Shown one piece after another: positions 1 through 5,717 of a stretch of DNA of 5,717 bases. Every line of letters starts with the position of its first letter. Position 1 is the first letter of the stretch. The DNA is taken from the NCBI GenBank assembly GCA_012798975.1, contig JAAZME010000173.1:1-5717 (forward strand). The letters are read 5' to 3'. The position numbers were made by a program, and so were the translations under genes. This DNA is from Gallicola sp. GTDB taxonomy: Bacteria; Bacillota; Clostridia; Tissierellales; Peptoniphilaceae. The notes under the pieces are model-generated. The model was given only the letters and a program-made list of their open reading frames with translations. It made no database searches and was not told where the DNA came from.

Positions 1-231
1 CTTAATATTCGCAATATAGTCTCTTGTATCTATATTTTCGAATTTGTATTCTTCTGCTATTTTCCATAATGTGTCTCCATAAGCCACTGTATATAATTTT
101 TGATCTTCATTATTTTCTAAACCGTATGATTTTATTTGGAAAAATAAAGATCCCATTGTTAAAAATAAAATACTCAATAAAACTATAATAAATATTGAAA
201 ATCTTGTTTTATTTACTACACGTAATCTCAT
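1..231 (-). CDS. Membrane-anchored LysM-domain protein, YneA-like (partial; C-terminus beyond left edge)
   Basis: The first 77 codons are visible and the reading frame is still open at base 1. The start is ATG at 231-229, with GGAGG at 239-243 placed 7 nt upstream. The protein begins with a short basic stretch (MRLRVVNKTR), followed by a hydrophobic segment at about residues 11-31 that should act as an uncleaved membrane anchor or signal anchor. A short linker leads to a LysM domain from about residue 47 (YTVAYGDTLWKIAEEY), which carries the typical GDTLW core and would bind peptidoglycan outside the membrane. The architecture (one N-terminal membrane segment plus LysM) and the position divergent from lexA match YneA of Bacillus subtilis, an SOS-induced inhibitor of cell division. 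The function is inferred from architecture and context; sequence similarity outside the LysM core looks low. A perfect sigma-A promoter overlapped by a LexA-like box supports damage-inducible expression. It could instead be another small LysM wall-binding protein. Confidence 0.85.
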   Translation of the reverse strand, partial: MRLRVVNKTRFSIFIIVLLSILFLTMGSLFFQIKSYGLENNEDQKLYTVAYGDTLWKIAEEYKFENIDTRDYIANIK

Positions 232-260
232 TTTAAATCCTCCATATAGTCTAAACGTTC

Positions 261-274
261 GATACATTTGTTCT
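261..274. promoter_or_regulatory. Candidate LexA operator, downstream of the LysM-gene promoter
   Basis: GATACATTTGTTCT has one good half-site (GTTC at 270-273) and one degenerate half-site (ATAC instead of GAAC) around a 4-bp spacer. Its reverse complement (AGAACAAATGTATC) matches the operator at 292-305 at 12 of 14 positions, so both sites share the same GAAC-plus-GTATC form in opposite orientation. It lies just downstream of the predicted LysM transcript start (about 277), where bound LexA could block the polymerase. The degenerate half makes this the weakest of the three sites when judged alone; the match to its partner and the regular 31-bp spacing support it. Confidence 0.6.
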
Positions 275-283
275 GTTTCTTAA

Positions 284-312
284 ATTATAAACGAACATAT
301 GTATCGTGTCAA
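284..312 (-). promoter_or_regulatory. Consensus sigma-A promoter for the LysM gene
   Basis: Read on the minus strand, there is a perfect -35 hexamer TTGACA at 312-307, a 17-bp spacer, and a perfect -10 hexamer TATAAT at 289-284. Transcription should start near 277, giving a leader of about 45 nt before the ATG at 231. A fully consensus promoter is consistent with a gene that is normally held off by a repressor and needs rapid, strong induction. The LexA-like box at 292-305 lies entirely inside the spacer. Confidence 0.85.
292..305. promoter_or_regulatory. LexA operator inside the LysM-gene promoter
   Basis: CGAACATATGTATC keeps the full left half and centre of the Gram-positive LexA consensus (CGAAC-N4-GTTCG) but has a degenerate right half (GTATC). 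It fits exactly between the -35 and -10 elements of the minus-strand promoter, so LexA binding should exclude RNA polymerase there. It may also help repress lexA by binding cooperatively with the site at 323-336. Confidence 0.8.
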
Positions 313-322
313 GGATTGATTT

Positions 323-336
323 CGAACTATTGTTTG
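323..336. promoter_or_regulatory. LexA operator overlapping the lexA promoter (autoregulation)
   Basis: CGAACTATTGTTTG is the best match in the region to the Bacillus-type LexA box, with CGAAC and GTTTG half-sites around a 4-bp spacer. Its right end overlaps the predicted lexA -35 element (334-339) by three bases, a position suited to autorepression of lexA. The LexA recognition-helix region encoded downstream resembles that of B. subtilis (STSTVH versus SSSTVH), consistent with this operator type. Confidence 0.88.
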
Positions 337-362
337 CGAATAAAACCCTTCTATGTTACAAT
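334..362 (+). promoter_or_regulatory. Predicted sigma-A promoter of lexA
   Basis: There is a -35 element TTGCGA at 334-339, a 17-bp spacer, and a -10 element TACAAT at 357-362. The -10 is preceded by TGT (354-356), making an extended -10. Transcription should start near 369, leaving a leader of about 44 nt. The -35 is weaker than that of the divergent promoter, and a LexA box overlaps it. The two promoters point away from each other, with their -35 elements about 21 bp apart. Confidence 0.75.
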
Positions 363-412
363 AATGTTAAAGTAATTAACGATAATAAATATCCTAGATA
401 GGAGGAAATTTT

Positions 413-1036
413 ATGTATGATGATTTAAATCAACGTCAGATAGATATATTTACCTTTATTAAAAGACAAATAAAATATCGAGGCTATCCTCCTGCAATTA
501 GAGAAATTTGCGAAGGGTTAAATATAAATTCTACATCTACTGTTCACAGCAATATTTTGAAATTAGAAGAAAAAGGTTATCTTCGACGAGATCCGCAAAA
601 GAACAGGGCCTTAGAAATTATTGATAATGAATTCGATGATGAAGTAAATAAAAAAGATACTTTCGACGTTCCCATTGTTGGAAAAGTTACTGCAGGGATG
701 CCGATACTCGCTATAGAAAATATTGAGGATACCTTCCCCCTGCCTTTAGAACTATCTTCAAAAGGAACCTTATTTATATTAACGGTTCAAGGTGAATCAA
801 TGATCGAAGCAGGGATATTAAACGGGGATAAGATTATTGTAAGAAAACAAAACACTGCCAACAATGGCGACATCGTTGTAGCAATGATGGATGAATCGGC
901 AACGGTAAAGAGATTTTATAAACATAGCGACCATATAGAGCTTCGTCCGGAGAATTCTAGTATGTATCCAATATTAGTAAAAGATGTGGAAATACTTGGT
1001 AAGGTTGTTGGATTATATAGAAGTGATATCCGATAG
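413..1036 (+). CDS. lexA: LexA repressor (SOS regulator, self-cleaving serine peptidase)
   Basis: This is the transcriptional repressor of the SOS response. It binds operators as a dimer and cuts itself when RecA filaments on single-stranded DNA stimulate it. At 207 residues it has the usual family length. The N-terminal winged helix-turn-helix spans about residues 1-66 and includes PAIREICEGLNI and STSTVHSNILKLEEKGYLRR. A charged hinge (about 69-83) leads to the S24-type peptidase domain. The self-cleavage bond is Ala94-Gly95 in KVTAGMP. The catalytic pair is Ser129 (VQGESMIEAG) and Lys166 (ATVKRFYK), so the protein should be cleavage-competent. The ATG start is supported by GGAGG at 401-405, spaced 7 nt. 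It stands alone on the plus strand, divergent from the LysM gene and convergent with the mutS-mutL-miaA cluster, and ends before a strong hairpin. The upstream LexA boxes indicate autoregulation. Confidence 0.98.
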   Translation: MYDDLNQRQIDIFTFIKRQIKYRGYPPAIREICEGLNINSTSTVHSNILKLEEKGYLRRDPQKNRALEIIDNEFDDEVNKKDTFDVPIVGKVTAGMPILAIENIEDTFPLPLELSSKGTLFILTVQGESMIEAGILNGDKIIVRKQNTANNGDIVVAMMDESATVKRFYKHSDHIELRPENSSMYPILVKDVEILGKVVGLYRSDIR

Positions 1037-1051
1037 AATTTACAATATTAT

Positions 1052-1092
1052 AAAAAAACGGCTGGAGTAGAATTCTCTCCCGCCGTTTTTTT
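1052..1092. terminator. Bidirectional intrinsic terminator between lexA and the PLP-enzyme gene
   Basis: Seven A residues (1052-1058) precede an interrupted stem in which CGGC (1059-1062) pairs with GCCG (1082-1085). One T/C mismatch follows, then GGAG (1064-1067) pairs with CTCC (1077-1080), leaving a 9-nt loop (TAGAATTCT). Seven T residues (1086-1092) complete it. The A tract, stem and T tract give a U-run on either strand, which suits two convergent transcripts. The plus-strand copy begins about 15 nt after the lexA stop codon. On the minus strand the hairpin follows directly after the stop codon (1093-1091) of the last gene of the operon. Confidence 0.9.
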
Positions 1093-2362
1093 ATAATAAA
1101 TTATTGTTTTTTAGATTCTGCAGAACCATCATTAATGCCAATTTGCATTGATAATAAGACAATCCCCCCTGGTAGTATACACAGTACGGTTCTCTTAGCG
1201 GGCCATCGGCACTTAGTTCGATAGACGACCCGTCAATAAAGCTGCCAGATGCCATTATAATTTCATTCTCATAACCAGGCATTGGCCAAGGCTGAGGCGA
1301 AACATATGAGTCTACTGAAGCTGCTTTTTGAATAGATTGACAAAATTGAATAACTTTTTCAGGTTCCTTTAATATTATTGCTTGTATAATATCGTATCTT
1401 TCTTCATGGATATCTGGTATTGTTTTATAGCCTTTTTTATGAAAAGCGAGTGCAAACAGCTTGCTGCCTTTCATCGCTTCCATGACAACTTTTGGTGCAA
1501 AATACAGACCTTGAAGAGTTAATCGTGTCGTATTGAAAGAGAGACCTACTTCTTTTCCTAGTCCTGGTGCAGTAAGACGATTGGCAATTCTTTGAATGAT
1601 TTTATGCGAGCTCACAATATAACCGCCAGAAACGGCGATGCCGCCGCTTAAATTTTTAATTAATGAACCTGCACAAAGATCGGCTCCAATTTCAATAGGT
1701 TCTTTTTTTTGAGTAAATTCTCCATAGCAGTTGTCTACCATAATAATAATATTCGGATATTTCTCTTTAATTATTCCAATTATTTTTTCCATATCTTCTA
1801 AAGATATTGCAGAACGAAGACTATAGCCTGTCGATCTTTGAATTAACAATAGTTTCGTATTAGTTCTGACCTCTTTAAGAATCTTATCCCCTTGAAGTTT
1901 ATTCCCGTTTAATGGAACTTCAGAATACTCTATTCCCTGTTCTATTAGAGTACAGGGCTCGTCTCCTGTGATTCCTATAACCTGCTGCATTGTATCATAT
2001 GGAGTACCTGAAATAGACAGCAGATGGTCTCCAGGAAGCAGTATGCCGTTTAAACATAATGCTAAAGCATGAGTACCCGATGCTATACTCGGGCGGACAA
2101 GCGCATCTTCCGATTTAAATATTCGAGCAAATATTCTTTCAGCTTTATCTCTTCCGTCGTCGCCATATCCGTAACCGGTAGTTCCTTTAAAATCCGTAGA
2201 GGATAATTTTTCCTCATGAAATGCATTCAAAACCTTAAAAGTATTATGTTCTTCTATTTCATCTAATAAGTAAAAGTCTTTTTTTATTGATTTATCGATT
2301 TCTTTTACTTCTTCATAGATATCATTTTCTATATTATATAAATCTAGCCATTCTTTATCCAA
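1091..2362 (-). CDS. PLP-dependent protein of the methionine gamma-lyase / aluminium resistance family
   Basis: This 423-residue protein belongs to the fold-type I PLP-dependent enzymes (Cys/Met metabolism group), in the family annotated as methionine gamma-lyase family or aluminium resistance protein. Visible hallmarks are TTGYGYGDDGRD (61-72), the cofactor-phosphate-side segment SGTHALAL (95-102), and MVDNCYGEF (208-216), whose Asp210 should contact the pyridine nitrogen. GSLIKN (232-237) supplies Lys236 as the likely Schiff-base lysine. The C-terminal segment SIELSADGPLREPY (380-393) is typical of this family. Carbon-sulfur lyase activity is suggested by the family name, but the substrate is not established from sequence and no role in metal resistance can be concluded. 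Translation appears to start at a TTG codon (2362-2360), because no in-frame ATG occurs until residue 125, which lies beyond the conserved N-terminal region. It is the last gene of the operon, 15 bp after miaA, and its TAA stop abuts the shared terminator. Confidence 0.93.
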   Translation of the reverse strand: MDKEWLDLYNIENDIYEEVKEIDKSIKKDFYLLDEIEEHNTFKVLNAFHEEKLSSTDFKGTTGYGYGDDGRDKAERIFARIFKSEDALVRPSIASGTHALALCLNGILLPGDHLLSISGTPYDTMQQVIGITGDEPCTLIEQGIEYSEVPLNGNKLQGDKILKEVRTNTKLLLIQRSTGYSLRSAISLEDMEKIIGIIKEKYPNIIIMVDNCYGEFTQKKEPIEIGADLCAGSLIKNLSGGIAVSGGYIVSSHKIIQRIANRLTAPGLGKEVGLSFNTTRLTLQGLYFAPKVVMEAMKGSKLFALAFHKKGYKTIPDIHEERYDIIQAIILKEPEKVIQFCQSIQKAASVDSYVSPQPWPMPGYENEIIMASGSFIDGSSIELSADGPLREPYCVYYQGGLSYYQCKLALMMVLQNLKNNNLL

Positions 2363-2368
2363 AATATT

Positions 2369-2372
2369 ACCT
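2369..2372 (-). promoter_or_regulatory. Short ribosome binding site supporting the TTG start of the PLP-enzyme gene
   Basis: The minus strand reads AGGT at 2372-2369, followed by 6 nt and then TTG at 2362-2360. This is the only start context near the conserved N-terminus. The site is weaker than the GGAGG sites of lexA and the LysM gene, and with the non-ATG start it suggests modest translation. It lies in the 15-bp gap after the miaA stop codon, so ribosomes finishing miaA may help initiation. Confidence 0.6.
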
Positions 2373-2377
2373 ACTTT

Positions 2378-3292
2378 TTATTTAATCAGATTTTCTATTT
2401 TTTTATAGTTATGTTCATAATCTTTAACTAAATCAAACCATATAATGCGTCTATCTCTTCGAAACCATGTAAGCTGTCGTTTAGCATATCTTCGACTATT
2501 TCTTTTTATCAAATGGATCATTTCGTCCTTGGTGGTTTTACCGTATAAATAATCAATTGCTTCACGATAACCGATCGCTTTAAATCCATGAGAATTCGGG
2601 TCGTATCTTCTTATTAATTGTTGAGTTTCTTCAATTAAACCTTCTTCCAACATCAGATCTACTCGTTGGTTAATACGTTCATAAAGAGTTTCGCGATCTG
2701 TATTTAAGCCGATCATTATAAAATCATAACTGTCATTCTCGGATAATTCTTTATTATATTCCGTTGACATGGGCCTTCCGCTTGATTCATATACTTCTAT
2801 AGCCCTTATTATGCGATGGGCATTTCTTGAATCAATTCTTTTTGCGGAATCTGGGTCAATTTTTTTTAGATGATCATAAACATAGGAAAGACCATATTGC
2901 TCTGCTTTTTTATTCCATTTTTTTCGAATACCTGTGTCAGCTTTTGTCTTTTGAAAATGGAGCTTATAGGCTAGAGAATTTATATATAAACCTGTTCCGC
3001 CAGCTATAATTGGGATTATATTTTTTTTATTTAGATGCTCTATAATAGTAAATGCTTTTTCTTGAAAATCATTTACAGAAAAATTCTGATCGGGATCTAT
3101 AACATCTATAAGATGATGTTTAATCCCTTCTTTTTCATTTTCCTTTACTTTTGCTGTTCCAATATCCATTCCCCTATAAATCTGCATAGAATCTGCAGAT
3201 ATGATTTCACTGTTTAATACTTTTGCTAACTCTATACTTAATTTTGTTTTTCCAACTGCTGTTGGACCTACAATAATAATTGCTTTTTTCAT
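2378..3292 (-). CDS. miaA: tRNA dimethylallyltransferase MiaA
   Basis: MiaA transfers the dimethylallyl group from DMAPP to N6 of adenosine 37 in tRNAs that read codons beginning with U. This is the first step towards (m)s2i6A and aids codon-anticodon stability and reading-frame maintenance. The 304-residue length is normal. The N-terminal P-loop is GPTAVGKT (9-16). The substrate-binding motif ISADSMQIYRGMDIGTAK (31-48) contains the likely catalytic Asp34, with Ser35 and Gln37. AGGTGLYI (97-104), HRIIRAIEVY (159-168) and the C-terminal RQLTWFRRD (272-280) are further family signatures. The ATG overlaps the mutL stop codon by one base (TAATG at 3294-3290), and AGGAT lies 6 nt upstream within the last mutL codons, so translation is probably coupled to mutL. 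A PLP-enzyme gene follows after 15 bp; the hfq gene often seen at this point in clostridia is not present. Confidence 0.98.
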   Translation of the reverse strand: MKKAIIIVGPTAVGKTKLSIELAKVLNSEIISADSMQIYRGMDIGTAKVKENEKEGIKHHLIDVIDPDQNFSVNDFQEKAFTIIEHLNKKNIIPIIAGGTGLYINSLAYKLHFQKTKADTGIRKKWNKKAEQYGLSYVYDHLKKIDPDSAKRIDSRNAHRIIRAIEVYESSGRPMSTEYNKELSENDSYDFIMIGLNTDRETLYERINQRVDLMLEEGLIEETQQLIRRYDPNSHGFKAIGYREAIDYLYGKTTKDEMIHLIKRNSRRYAKRQLTWFRRDRRIIWFDLVKDYEHNYKKIENLIK

Positions 3293-5208
3293 TATTTTAT
3301 CCTGCTGAATATTTTTTCAATATCTGTTTTTGTAATTTGAATCAATGTAGGCCTCCCATGGGGGCAAGTAAAGGGGTATTCTGCTGCAGAAAGCTGTTTT
3401 AATAATGATTCTATTTCAAGAGCAGAAAGATGATCGCCTGCTTTCACTGCAGCTTTGCAAGATTTCATTATAATTTTATTTCGAAGGGAATCAATGTCTT
3501 TATCACTGCCTCCAAAAGAATCAAATATTTCAATAAGCAGCTTCTCCCCTTCGATGTTTCCTAAAACTACTGGGAAAGCCCTTAGAATTAAATGAGAGTC
3601 ATCGAAAAGATCCAGTTCATACCCTAGCCTTTCAAATATACTTCTATTCTCTTCAAAGGCTCTGATTTCATCTTCTTTCATAGTAAGAATTACAGGTGAA
3701 ATCAATTGTTGGGAAGAAATGCTATTATTCTTATAATTTTCAGTAAATTTTTCAAATAGAATTCTTTCATGAGCTGCATGCTGATCTAGGAGATACAGAT
3801 TTTCTTTGCCTGTTTCCTTAAATAAAATATAAGTATCGTATAGTACAGTTATAATTGTACAGTTATCCAATTTTGGAAAGGCAGGTTTCTCTAGGCGTTT
3901 ATCTTCTGTTTCATCTTGATGAAAATTAATCTGAGAGGAAGAATAAGGGATTTCTTTTTCTTCCACATGAAATTTTTTCACTAAGGGCTTTGAAATTATT
4001 TTTGTATCCTCTATCAAAAGTTCTTGATTTTCTTCTAAGGGGAGGATTCTTTCTATTTTTTTATCGTTTATCTGATGAATAGGTTTGAATAAATTATAAC
4101 TGTCTTTTGTTAAGGAATCTTTTTTTCCGTATACTTTTTCAATAATTTCTTTTTCTTGATCTGCAGCAATATTTTCTAATCTTTTAACCTCAGGGGCTTT
4201 TTTCCTTATATCAATACCGGGAATTTCAATACCTGATTTAAGCTGTTTAGCAAATTCTTCTTTGATATCTCTTAATATATCATCGATAATATTGATTTTT
4301 ACTTTTTGTTTATTCGGGTGAATATTAACATCAATTAAAGAAGGAGAAATTTCTAAGAAAAGCTGAAATACCGGATATTTTCCATTGGGTATTACGCTCG
4401 TGTAATTGTCTTCAACAGCCCGCTGTATATCTTTGTTTTCTACATATCTGCCATTTATAAAAAGATATTGTAGTCCTCGATTTCCTCGATAATAGTTATT
4501 ATTTGAAGTTAATCCAAAAAAACGATAGTTTTTATTTTTTATATTAATCTCCACCATATTATCAACTAGAGAACTGTCGAACAATTCACGAAGATTTTCT
4601 TTTAGACTTCCTTGTACAGTTTCAAAAACAACTCGATTATCTTTAATATATTTGAAACTGATATTAGTATTCGAAAAGGCAAAACGATACATCATATTTG
4701 TGATAATATTTGCTTCCGTACTGTCTTTTCGAAGGAATTTTTTTCGAACAGGAATACTCTCAAAAAGGTTGGTTATTGTAAGTACAGTTCCCCTATTCAT
4801 CGCAATCGGTGTTATATCGGAAAAAATACCGTTATGAATATTTAAGAAGGCGCCCGCTGTTTCATTTTCTGTTTTTGTTTTGATGCTAACATCAGCGGCG
4901 GCAGCAACACTTGCTAATGCTTCGCCACGAAAACCTAAAGAATAAATTTGATATAGATCATCGAATTCCTTAAGTTTCGATGTAGCATGCCTCTTAAAAG
5001 CCATCAACAGATCATCTTTATGGATGCCGGAACCATTATCTATGATTTGTATAAAGGACTTGCCTCCATCTTTAATTTCAACAGTAATGGAATCTGCTTT
5101 CGCATCTATAGAGTTTTCAACCAACTCTTTTACGATAGATCCCGGCCGCTCGATTACTTCTCCTGCAGCAATTTTTTGTATCGTCTCTGAAGATAATAGC
5201 TCGATCAT
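3292..5208 (-). CDS. mutL: DNA mismatch repair protein MutL (endonuclease type)
   Basis: MutL is recruited by mismatch-bound MutS and, in organisms without MutH, nicks the new strand itself. The 638-residue protein has both expected domains. The N-terminal GHKL ATPase (about 1-325) shows VKELVENSIDA (26-36; general base Glu28, Mg-binding Asn32), DNGSGI (57-62), ATSK (75-78) and LGFRGEALASV (91-101). A charged, low-complexity linker spans about 332-440. The C-terminal domain carries the metal-binding endonuclease motif DQHAAHERILFE (475-486; Asp475, His477, Glu481, Glu486), plus SCKAAVKA (583-590) and CPHGRP (615-620; Cys615 and His617 as metal ligands). QQLISP (500-505) matches the sliding-clamp-binding motif Q-x2-[LI]-x-P known from Bacillus MutL. 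The ATG at 5208 lies 3 bp after the mutS stop, with GGGGGTGAG (5223-5215) overlapping the end of mutS as ribosome binding site. It is co-transcribed with mutS and miaA. Confidence 0.98.
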   Translation of the reverse strand: MIELLSSETIQKIAAGEVIERPGSIVKELVENSIDAKADSITVEIKDGGKSFIQIIDNGSGIHKDDLLMAFKRHATSKLKEFDDLYQIYSLGFRGEALASVAAAADVSIKTKTENETAGAFLNIHNGIFSDITPIAMNRGTVLTITNLFESIPVRKKFLRKDSTEANIITNMMYRFAFSNTNISFKYIKDNRVVFETVQGSLKENLRELFDSSLVDNMVEINIKNKNYRFFGLTSNNNYYRGNRGLQYLFINGRYVENKDIQRAVEDNYTSVIPNGKYPVFQLFLEISPSLIDVNIHPNKQKVKINIIDDILRDIKEEFAKQLKSGIEIPGIDIRKKAPEVKRLENIAADQEKEIIEKVYGKKDSLTKDSYNLFKPIHQINDKKIERILPLEENQELLIEDTKIISKPLVKKFHVEEKEIPYSSSQINFHQDETEDKRLEKPAFPKLDNCTIITVLYDTYILFKETGKENLYLLDQHAAHERILFEKFTENYKNNSISSQQLISPVILTMKEDEIRAFEENRSIFERLGYELDLFDDSHLILRAFPVVLGNIEGEKLLIEIFDSFGGSDKDIDSLRNKIIMKSCKAAVKAGDHLSALEIESLLKQLSAAEYPFTCPHGRPTLIQITKTDIEKIFSRIK

Positions 5209-5211
5209 GAA

Positions 5212-5717
5212 TTACTCACCCCCTATCGTTTTTGCTTTCTCTATTAGCGAATTTAATTTATCCATAGCTTGAAGCGGTGTTAAATTATGAATATCTACAT
5301 CTACTATTTCTTCAATAAACCTCAGCTCTTTAACTTTATTGAAGTCCATTTGATTTTCGCTGATAGTTTGAATATTATTTGAATTTTTATCGTTTTTTGT
5401 AAATTCTTTTTCTTCGATTTTATTTAGCAGTTCTTTCGCACGCTTTATTATCACTGGAGGAAGCCCTGCTAGTTTTGCAACCTCGATCCCATAACTCTTG
5501 TCTGATTTTCCTTTAATGATCTTTCTTAAGAAGATAATATCGTCTTTATATTCTTCGATTTGTATTTTTAAATTTACCACATTTTTTAATACATGTTCTA
5601 ATTCTGTCAATTCGTGATAATGTGTAGCAAAGAGTGTCTTTGCTTTTATATTTTTTGAAATATATTCTAAGATGGACCAGGCTATACTTAAACCGTCGAA
5701 GGTGCTGGTACCTCTGC
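5212..5717 (-). CDS. mutS: DNA mismatch repair protein MutS (C-terminal part; N-terminus beyond right edge)
   Basis: The frame is open to the right edge and encodes the last 167 complete residues of MutS, which recognises mismatches and recruits MutL in an ATP-dependent way. The visible part starts just after the Walker B acidic residues, at RGTSTFDGLSIAWSILEY, the ABC-ATPase dimer-interface (D-loop) region. FATHYHEL follows, with the conserved switch histidine. Next is the helix-turn-helix dimerisation region KSYGIEVAKLAGLPPVIIKRAKELL. After a variable Asn/Lys-rich linker, the protein ends with the conserved segment DVDIHNLTPLQAMDKLNSLIEKAK. The Walker A motif and the mismatch-recognition Phe-x-Glu lie outside the window. 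A TTG at 5610 is only an internal leucine codon (HELTELEHV), not a start. The gene heads the visible cluster, and its stop is 3 bp before the mutL ATG. Confidence 0.98.
   Translation of the reverse strand, partial: RGTSTFDGLSIAWSILEYISKNIKAKTLFATHYHELTELEHVLKNVVNLKIQIEEYKDDIIFLRKIIKGKSDKSYGIEVAKLAGLPPVIIKRAKELLNKIEEKEFTKNDKNSNNIQTISENQMDFNKVKELRFIEEIVDVDIHNLTPLQAMDKLNSLIEKAKTIGGE

Noticed and set aside
366..380. Short inverted repeat GTTAA-N5-TTAAC near the lexA transcript start
   Set aside because: It is only five A/T-rich base pairs in an AT-rich leader and has no poly-U tract or similarity to a known operator, so chance is the simplest explanation.
2827..3217. Two plus-strand open frames of 60 codons opposite miaA
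   Set aside because: They are antisense shadows of miaA, with no recognisable domains and no convincing ribosome binding site.
4019..4240. Low-complexity, Lys/Glu/Ile-rich stretch in mutL as a possible insertion or frameshift
   Set aside because: The frame is intact and the stretch falls in the inter-domain linker, which is variable in length and composition throughout the MutL family.
4612..5272. Several plus-strand open frames of 61-82 codons opposite mutL
   Set aside because: They overlap each other and lie fully antisense to strongly conserved MutL ATPase motifs, so they are not real genes.
5608..5610. TTG as a possible start of a separate 132-residue gene
   Set aside because: The frame continues upstream without a stop through FATHYHEL and RGTSTFDG, which are MutS motifs, so this is an internal leucine codon of mutS.
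1..5717. A new defence or mobile system
   Set aside because: All coding space is taken by recognised housekeeping or SOS genes; there are no terminal repeats, transposase or integrase signatures, tRNA attachment sites or spaced repeats.

Overview
The window looks like a housekeeping segment of a low-GC Firmicute (Bacillota), most likely a member of the Clostridia. The evidence is the AT-rich sequence and A/T-ending codons, strong GGAGG-type ribosome binding sites, a Bacillus-type LexA and LexA box, an endonuclease-type MutL, and the gene order mutS-mutL-miaA-(PLP enzyme) converging on lexA, which I recall from clostridial genomes. The genus cannot be fixed from this window.

Layout, left to right. 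Bases 1-231 (minus) hold the N-terminal part of a small membrane-anchored LysM protein, placed like the SOS-induced division inhibitor YneA of Bacillus. Bases 232-412 form a divergent control region with two good sigma-A-type promoters and three LexA-box-like operators whose centres are exactly 31 bp apart. Bases 413-1036 (plus) encode LexA, the SOS repressor. A hairpin at about 1052-1092 appears to terminate transcription from both sides. The rest is one minus-strand gene cluster transcribed right to left: mutS (C-terminal part, running off the right edge), mutL, miaA and a PLP-dependent 'methionine gamma-lyase/aluminium resistance' family protein. The spacings in that cluster are 3 bp, a 1-bp overlap (TAATG) and 15 bp, so it is almost certainly an operon.

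How the genes fit together. LexA and the LysM protein form a DNA-damage response module: LexA represses both itself and the divergent gene, and RecA-stimulated self-cleavage would release them. MutS and MutL are the mismatch recognition and nicking partners of MutH-independent mismatch repair. MiaA modifies tRNA A37. The PLP enzyme is a conserved neighbour whose cellular role is unsettled. The hfq gene often found just after miaA in clostridial versions of this cluster is absent here.

I see no mobile element, CRISPR array, RNA gene or clearly new system. The most informative part is the compact lexA/LysM control region.
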